NCBI GenBank assembly: GCA_030549775.1
Contig: CM060173.1
Location: forward strand, 35,910,110-35,974,109
Length of the DNA: 64,000 nucleotides
From: Tamarix chinensis
Lineage: Eukaryota; Streptophyta; Magnoliopsida; Caryophyllales; Tamaricaceae
Direction of reading: 5' to 3'
Numbering within the stretch: position 1 is the stretch's first letter; every line of letters starts with the position of its first letter. Below the pieces are notes generated by a model. It saw nothing but the letters and a program-made list of their open reading frames with translations, made no database searches and was not told the origin of the DNA. The translations under genes were made by a program, and so were the position numbers. Shown here one piece after another: positions 57,150-64,000 of this stretch.

Positions 57150-59640
57150 AAATGCCTTGAAAATTTCTAATTTTAAAAATTATATTTAAATGAGGTTTTA
57201 TTATGAAAATTAATTAAATAATTTTTTAAAAAAAAGAAATTAATTAGGGCAAATTAAGAAGAAATCTATAAATATTTTAATTAGGAGAAATTTGGATATT
57301 TTAGCTAATTAAGGATTTTATTTTGGAAATTAATTAAATAAATTATTTTATTTAAAATAAGAAGGAGAAAATAGTTTCAAATTAACATTAATTTATAAAT
57401 AATTTAATTGAAAAAAAAAATTAGAGTGTTTTTCTAATTAAAATGGAATTTATGGAAAATCTTTTTAAAATCCCAAATTAGCCTAAAAAGGGATTTAATT
57501 ATTATTTTATTTAAATATTATTATTTTTAAATATCCCAAATATCCTAATTAATTTTATTGGCTCTAACCCATTATTTTTCCTTTTTCCTTTTCTTTCTTC
57601 CTTTTTCTTTCTTTTTCTTTCTTTTTCTTCCTTCTTCTTTTCTTTTCCTTTTTTCTTCTCCCCGACTTGGGCTAGCCCAGCTGCCCAAGTCCTCCCTCCC
57701 TCCTTCCTTTCTTCGGCATGGGCCAGCCCGCGCAACTTCCTCCTTCCTTCTCCCTCGCCGCGCTACATTTGGCTTCTTGTATTCCCTGTACACCGCGTTT
57801 TGTTAAAAAAGAATTAACCAGCATCGTCGGCCGGTTCTTCCCCTTTTTCCTTTCTTTCTTTTTCTTCTGGACCGCCGGTCCAGCCCCCCCCCCCCATCTT
57901 CTTCTTCCTTCTTCCCCATCGATGTCGCTGCACTTGTAACTCCGCCGCCATCGCCTAGGTTTTTCGTCACCGATCTCGCCCGTTTTGACCGGTTGTTCTC
58001 CTTCCTCTCTATTCCCCCTAACTCGTCGGCCATTTTGACCCAACCAACGCTCCCTCTTCTCATATGATCCCCTCCCTTTTTCTCTGTGCATTCCCCTACC
58101 CGAAACTTACTCCCACTGGCTAACCTCGCCGCCATTAACCCTAACCCTACTTGCTTACCCCCTATCCGACCCACAGAACCCTAACCTCCCTTCTAAAATC
58201 TATAAATAACCACCATAATCAGCAAGGGTTGAGCTTTTGATTCTTACCCAGAATTTCCCGACCTTGCCGCCGCCGCCCCTTTAGACACCAGTCATGCCGT
58301 CTTCGGTCAACTACGCCATCAACTCCGCCTACCAAATTCTTCCTTGCACCGCCCTCTAGCTACCTAAATGTCCCGTGTCCCTCGATTCTTCCTGCGCAAG
58401 CCAACCCAATGGTGCGAAGTAGCCTTCCCGATCAACCCTCTCTTCAACCTCCGCCACCCTTTGCACCACCCTTTGCCACCTCTTCTGCCGCTACCACCAC
58501 TTCTTTCACTTCCTATTCTATTCTGCAGACCACCCTCTACCTTCCCCTACCTTTCTTTTTCCTTCCTCCCTCTCCTCCTCTCTTTCTCTCCTTCTTCTCC
58601 ATTCGGCCACCACCACCGATGTCGTGCGCCGCCACCTTTGGCTGCACCACCACCCTCATTCGACTCCTCTCCCTCTAGGCAATCTTAAACACCCCAACTC
58701 TCACCTTAATTCTCCCCATCCTTTTCCCAACATCAAACTTTTACCCTTTTCTTCTCTTTTTCCGGCCACTGACAAGCCCCCTATTCTATGCTATAACCAT
58801 GATAGTCTAAACACTTAAATTTGAAAATGTTACTACTATAGCGACCTATGATTAAACACTAATTGATCGAAACCAAAATATAAACACATAATGCATGTTA
58901 TAGAGCATCATTAAAGACACTAGGGTAAATTAGGCACCCTACACTCTATTTATGAACCCGAACACCTCAACCTAAACCTCAACATTATCATTATTATCAT
59001 CACAATGCTAGGTTTCTCCCAATTGGAAATGATACATCTATTTAAACATCACTATCAGGGTTGCAAACCTAAATTTCTTACAAATCCAAAAAGTGAAACT
59101 AATCCACAAAATGCATTACAATTTGTGTCGCATCATATTATATCCAGCAAGGCACGTCTTAAGGTTATCAATCCCCTGAACTTGCAAGACTAGGGTTAAC
59201 CTAGTGAAGTTACTACCCCCCTTACGGACAAACTAATTACGAGACCATAATAATCACCACACATGAAACACAAAGTTAACAAAAGGTAAGCATGCACAAT
59301 ACCAAGTGACCCTATACAAGGACATAATTACGACAGTAACTCACAAGGTCACTTATACTACCCAATCTCACTATTCTCACAAGCTAATCTGGATACCACA
59401 CTTGAAAGAAGGTAAATACATTCTTAATTAAAACATTTAGGATCGTGAGAACCGAATCTCTAACCGAAACCCGATTCTCAACAACCTAAAGCTTTGAGGA
59501 GTGGTCAAGACACACTTCAAAATCAAATACAAAGTCCGAAAACCAAATTTATTTTCAAAAACGAGCGTGGCCGAAGGACCAACCGCTCTGATACCAACTT
59601 GTGGTATCAGCTTAAAAGATTAAAATCAAAAGAGCGTGGT
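57150..59640 (+). mobile_element. LTR-derived sequence in plus orientation with CT-rich island
   Basis: 57370-57560 is the reverse complement of 9190-9420, the AT-rich tail of the LTR fragment there. A pyrimidine-rich, GC-rich island follows at 57580-58790 (mirror image of 8040-9200), including a C-run near 57885. The start near TGAAATGCC (57153) corresponds to the TTTGACA end at 9507. From 58800 on, CTATAACCATGATAGTCTAAACAC parallels 7985-8030 in reverse. No coding region. How it relates to the LTR at 59665, which faces it, is unresolved. Confidence 0.55.
59585..59596 (-). other. Second, duplicated tRNA-iMet primer-binding-site sequence
   Basis: GCTCTGATACCA on the plus strand, identical to the PBS at 59650-59661 and followed by the same AACTTGT. 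The surrounding GAGCGTGG(C/T)CGAA is also repeated, so a block of about 65 bp has been duplicated. Confidence 0.75.
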
Positions 59641-59649
59641 CGAAATCTG

Positions 59650-59661
59650 GCTCTGATACCA
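59650..59661 (-). other. Primer-binding site for initiator tRNA-Met
   Basis: The minus strand reads TGGTATCAGAGC, the standard plant tRNA-iMet PBS, separated by 3 bp from the LTR end at 59665. It defines the LTR at 59665 as a 5' LTR on the minus strand. Confidence 0.88.
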
Positions 59662-59764
59662 ACTTGTAACACCCCTGAATTTACTACTAAAAAATTTCGT
59701 TTAAATCGAAAGGTTTAGCGGAAGCAAAAGAATTAAAACCATAAACTTTGGGGTATTACCGCCA

Positions 59765-59810
59765 CACTTAGTACCAGACCGGTTCACTCCTACCGTTCCG
59801 ATACTAAGTG
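59765..59810 (-). repeat. LTR hairpin (copy 4)
   Basis: CACTTAGTA pairs with TACTAAGTG (9 bp). The tenth pair is lost by a G-to-A change. It lies 100 bp from the LTR end, as in the other copies. Confidence 0.7.
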
Positions 59811-60342
59811 CTAAGGCTAAACTAAACAATCGTTAAGGAAGAATCATCAAAACATAGGTTCATAGTTAACATAGATCATTCACGAAAACACGAGTCAACA
59901 ACAGTTAGGATATCGTTTAGGAATACAACTTAAGAGTACGGTTTCAAAACAAGAAGCGTAGTACAAAATATAGCTAAATAACACAAATCCCAAGGGACCA
60001 ATATCCGAATCGCCTACTCACTCAAGTCAAGCCTTCCACCCCAAATTAGTAACCGATCAAACCTGCATAGAAGGTCTGCTCCCCACCATTGGTGGATCAT
60101 CACAGGACCCAGTCAATCAAGGTAGTATCAGTACGAGTCCAATACTGAGTAAGGGCGCAGGTGTGCTAAGGCCAAGCATCCAATCATACCACATAACACA
60201 CATAGCACAATCATATAGGCAACATGCGATAACACGCAAGATAAGGCCTGAATACTTTTCTGGTGACTTATTATTTATTCTCATTAATAGTATGTTCATT
60301 GCACACATATTCTTCAATAGTCCATGTGAGTGCGGGAACCCC

Positions 60343-60835
60343 ACTATTATAGCCGGTGGACCGGAAGTAAACACACAGGGCAGAACGCCTCTGACCACTA
60401 TTATAGCCGGTGGACCGGAAGTAAACACACAGGGCAGAACGCCTCTGACCACTATTATAGCCGGTGGACCGGAAGTAAACACACAGAGCAGAACGCCTCT
60501 GACCACTATTCTGACCAGTGGACCGGATTGGCCCCGACTCACATGGTGTTTCGCTGTAAGTATTTAGTATTTTTCCCATGGATTAACTTATTTACTTGGG
60601 TCTGTCGAGCCCAAACCCCCACTATTATAGCCGGTGGACCGGAAGTAAACACACAGGGCAGAACGCCTCTGACCACTATTATAGCCGGTGGACCAGAACG
60701 AAACGCACAGGGAAGAACGCCTCTGACCACTATTATAGCTGGTGGACCGGAACGAAACACACAGGGCAAAACGCCTCTGACCACTATTCTGACTGGTGGA
60801 CCGGACTGGGCTCGGCTCAACATCTTTCGCTTTAC
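60343..60835. repeat. 54-bp tandem repeats in two blocks (LTR at 59665)
   Basis: Units at 60343, 60397, 60451 and a variant at 60505; second block at 60621, 60675, 60729 and a variant at 60783. The spacing is exactly 54 bp. One more unit per block than in solo LTR 1. Long frames on both strands here are by-products. Confidence 0.92.
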
Positions 60836-62723
60836 GTGATTAATGTCTTATCCGTGTCTTATTAAATCACACTTCACCCTTAACATGCATGCCCACTACA
60901 TTCTACTGCTTTCCTTTCAAGAGGGCCCGTCCCATATGTTGAGACTCGTGCACCCCTAATCACACCCTGACATTATTTCCCCCTTAAGGTCACACATAAT
61001 GAAAGACCAACTCCTGGAAGTGTAGGTTAAACCCAACACCCTATGACATCGATCTCGCCTATTCTCAACCTCTAGGGTTTTCCCCTTGGAAACCCTAGTT
61101 GGACCTATGTGGCCCAACCTCTTCTCACTTACCTTACCATTACTCATTCTTCACCCCACATCTCACCCTTATTAAGTCAAACCCCAAGGCATATCCTTTT
61201 ATTCCTCGACCTCGCATGTGCTCGGTAAACCCTAGTTGGCCGCCTCAAACCCCAGGTACCTTACTTGTTCCACAAGTCATCTCTCCTCTTTATCCCAAGG
61301 TCTCTCCTTTCATATGGAAACCCTTACCCACCTTTTGTATAGTGAATTCACACTCTTAACCCATACTCCACCCCTCCTTAATTATCCGCACTTTCGTACT
61401 CCCCAAGTATTCACTTTCTTACTGAAACTCTAGTTAGGCCCCTTATGCACCCTCGTACTAGCCTACGTACTATTTTTCACCCCAAGTCTCCAATCACTCC
61501 ACAACTTTCCCATTCTCTTATTTACACCCAAATTCAACTTTTCTCACGTAAGACACACCCCCATGCAAGAGTTAGTCACCTCATGCAAACGCCCCAAGTC
61601 ACCATGCAGATTTTTAAGGCCCCCATGCATGGCTCCCAACTCTCATTTATTTTGGACATTCCTCCCACTTACATCTTCTCTCATGGATCATGAGGTGGTC
61701 AACCCCATGTCCCCCTTAATGGTCTCACTTCCCATTCCTCTCTTGTTATTCTTTTAGTCCCATTTTACCATACCGAAACCCTAGCATGCATGTCCTAGAG
61801 GGCCGTATCAACACATCATAAATATCATACATAAACATGTCATGTTCATATCATAGAAGGCACACACGACATACCTCAAATTCCAAGCTGCGTTACACAT
61901 AAAACAAGTTATCCACAAATCGTATAATACACATTAGCATGGTATACACAACAATCAACACATCACATCACACATAGCACAAGGCCATAGCTTCGTCCTT
62001 ACCTAAGGCGACGCCAGGCTTGGAGCACGCTCCTATAACTCCTTAGGGCTTTGGTCGGGGTTACCTATAAAAGGGAAAAATGCTAAGTATTAGTTTCCCT
62101 TGTAAGTACCATGAACCCTTATTCTAGTTTAGGATTAGGGTTTTTATTACTAAATAGGGTATTATACAAAAACTAGGGTTTTTACCTTAGAATTAGTATA
62201 CTAAATATTAGTAGTCAAAATATATTTATTTTTGATACTTATTGTTACACTTATTTTATTAAACCCATCAGTTCTAATCTTATAGTAATATGGTTTATAT
62301 TAGCTATAGGAAAATAGTGTTAGTATTAATAAAATAGTGACACTAATGTCTAGTGATAGAAGCCCTAGCATTTTAAGGCCAAGTCTATTAATAGTGTTAT
62401 ATTTGAAATGATAATATTATAAGGTCACAATATTACAAGTAAACTATTCCTAAGGGTGATAATGATAATAGTTGTATATTCTTGAATAATACAAGGGTTC
62501 AGATGCTTTTGGTTACAATAATAAGGTAGTGATAGTAGTAATAATAGTAATAGCTAATAATAGTGTCATAGTAATGAGGTTAGGGTTAATGTTAAGTGGT
62601 ATGGTAATAAGGTTCAAGTACTCTCCCTAGTTAACAACCACATGATATTTACTAGCTTGAGTTAAGTAACATGGATAAGAACAAAAGTAGTATTATTGTT
62701 AACAAAATGATAAGGGTGTTAAG

Positions 62724-62773
<50 letters not shown>

Positions 62774-62804
62774 TAATAATGATAACGATAATAATAATAA
62801 TAAT
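62724..62804. repeat. (ATA)n microsatellite
   Basis: ATA triplets with a few interruptions; shorter tracts follow at about 62886-62920 and 63040-63078. Confidence 0.92.
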
Positions 62805-63129
62805 CCTAGTAGTAATGATAATAACAATAATACAACTAAGTAAGGTTAAGAAACCACAATAATAACTGTAGTAAGGATAATAGAAGTAATAATAATAATA
62901 TTAATAATAATGTTAATACTAATAATTATAAAAATTAAGATTGAGGTTAAGTATAATAAAATTTAGGGTTCAAAAGGGATGTTAGTATTAGTAAGAAAAT
63001 AAGAACATTAATAATAGAGACAATAATAATGGTAATAATGATAATAATAGTAATAGTAATAATAATAATAATAATAAGTATATTAGTATTAATATTAGTA
63101 GAAAATAGTAGCAGTTATATAAAAGGGGT

Positions 63130-64000
63130 ATTAGGGTTTGGATGAGTGGAGAATCACCTAGGGTCGGTGGTGGTCCGGTGGCGGCGGTGGAGGAGGAGAA
63201 GAGAGAAAGAGATGGAGGTGGTGGTTAGATGGGAGGGGAAAAGGAGAAGTTTGAGGTGGGGAAAGAAACAGCAGGTGAAGGGGAGTGGAGTGAGGGTGGT
63301 GGCGTGGCAAGGGGTGGCGGCGCGCGGTGGTTAGCGCGGCGGCCGAGGGTGGTGGAGAGAGGTGGAAGATGGGGGAGGAAGGAGGAGAGGGAGGCAAGGG
63401 GAGTTGAAGGCAGGGGAAGGTAGAGGAAGCTTCCCTGAGTGTTTGGAGGGTGGAGGAGGTGCCGGCAGAGGCGGAAATGGGCGGCGGAAGGCGGTGCGAG
63501 GGGCGGTGAGGGGCTGGAACAGGCTGTTCGAGGAGGCACTTTTGCATGCCCCGGGCGGCTTGTGCAAGGTAAGGGAAGGGGTGATGGTGGTCTGGTTTCG
63601 TAGTGGGAAATGCAGGGATGGTCTCGGTGGGAGGATTTGGTTGCGGTGGTCGCCGGAGGTGGCGGGATAAAGAGCTGTTTGGGCGGCGGCGAGCGGCTAG
63701 GGTTTCTGGGCTGCGAAAGAGAGAGCTCGGTTATAGCTGCTAAGATGGGTATTTATAGGCTAATTGAGGAGGAAAAATACAAGAGAAGAAGAGGACAAAT
63801 GGGGCAGGTGTGGCAGGACCACCGACCGGCGGTGGCAGGCGGTGCAGTCCTGCCATGGTAGATTAGGTCGGGGAGAGGGGAAGAAAAAGGAAAGGAGATG
63901 GCACGCGGGGAGGGGAGAGAGGGACTTGGTCGGGGTCAAAAAGAGAAAAGAAAATGACCGAGAAGAGTAGGGGAGGACGGTCGGCGCTGGGCTGGTGGCT
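63130..64000. other. GC-rich, purine-skewed island of the terminal LTR
   Basis: GGCGGTGG- and GGGAGGAAGGAGG-rich sequence, beginning with CACCTAGGGTCGGTGGTGG, which matches the start of the island at 8030. Several long overlapping frames (Arg/Gly- or Pro/Ser-rich) are compositional artefacts. Confidence 0.6.

Larger units (their letters stand above)
59665..64000 (-). mobile_element. 5' LTR of a gypsy-type element, continuing past the window end
   Basis: Starts TGTAACACCCC next to a PBS. 59665-60890 is closely similar to solo LTR 1 (3089-4360), including the hairpin and both 54-bp repeat blocks, then diverges. It continues with AT-rich DNA, ATA microsatellites (62724-62804, 63040-63078) and a GC-rich island from about 63130 that matches the LTR fragment at 8030 onwards. 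No LTR end is reached by 64000, so the LTR is longer than 4.3 kb, or it contains an insertion at 60893-61800, where similarity to LTR 1 stops. The expected gag is not seen downstream of the PBS. Confidence 0.7.

Noticed and set aside
59650..59661. tRNA-like 3' sequence GCTCTGATACCA
   Set aside because: Only the 3' terminal 12 bases of tRNA-iMet are matched and it abuts an LTR end; it is a primer-binding site, not a tRNA gene.
60117..60865. Regular repeats with open frames on both strands, resembling a CRISPR array or a repeat protein
   Set aside because: Contiguous 54-bp tandem units without spacers inside a plant LTR; 54 is a multiple of three, which keeps frames open. Not CRISPR and not coding.

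Overview
The window is nuclear DNA from a flowering plant, probably a eudicot. The evidence is AT-rich sequence with GT-AG introns, a plant-type class I formin, retrotransposons primed by initiator tRNA-Met, and plant-specific transposon families (CACTA, Ac-like hAT, mudrA/Ulp1 MULE, plant L1-like LINE). The species cannot be named from the sequence alone. Only one gene looks intact and cellular: a six-exon formin on the minus strand (33760-38798). Almost everything else is transposable-element DNA at various stages of decay.

Layout. 1-469: end of an LTR inserted into a CACTA transposase remnant (470-1475). 2396-18533: one old Ty3/gypsy element on the minus strand (integrase, RNase H/RT, gag, primer-binding site, 5' LTR), split by later insertions. 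Two of these are solo LTRs of about 3.8 kb that still have perfect 5-bp target duplications (3089-6931, CTCTA; 11090-14916, AGTAG). A third is an LTR fragment (7941-9507). 18534-20062: LINE reverse transcriptase remnant. 20973-30099: a 9.1 kb hAT element with 13-bp terminal inverted repeats and an imperfect 8-bp target duplication, carrying a dead BED-finger transposase; it sits inside a GC-rich, LTR-like region. 30880-31440: another LTR-like segment. 33010-38800: formin gene.

About 39.5-55.3 kb: a large Mutator-like element of the Ulp1-carrying kind. It holds a 12-exon Ulp1/C48 protease-like gene on the plus strand, a mudrA-like transposase on the minus strand, and between them a third minus-strand gene with a PB1-like domain and two zinc knuckles but no transposase core. 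A roughly 272-bp tandem array fills the first Ulp1 intron, and an inverted copy of the same unit lies on the far side of the transposase. 55.8-57.1 kb: microsatellites and a possible MITE. 57150-64000: LTR sequences, including a minus-oriented 5' LTR starting at 59665 with a duplicated tRNA-iMet primer-binding site.

The LTRs at 1, 3089, 11090 and 59665 share a short hairpin near their primer-binding-site end. Its stem is kept by paired (compensatory) changes between subfamilies. I consider this hairpin and the three-gene MULE with its mirrored repeat unit the most interesting signals here. Several nonsense codons in the dead transposon genes fit C-to-T changes in Gln or Arg codons, as expected from cytosine methylation.
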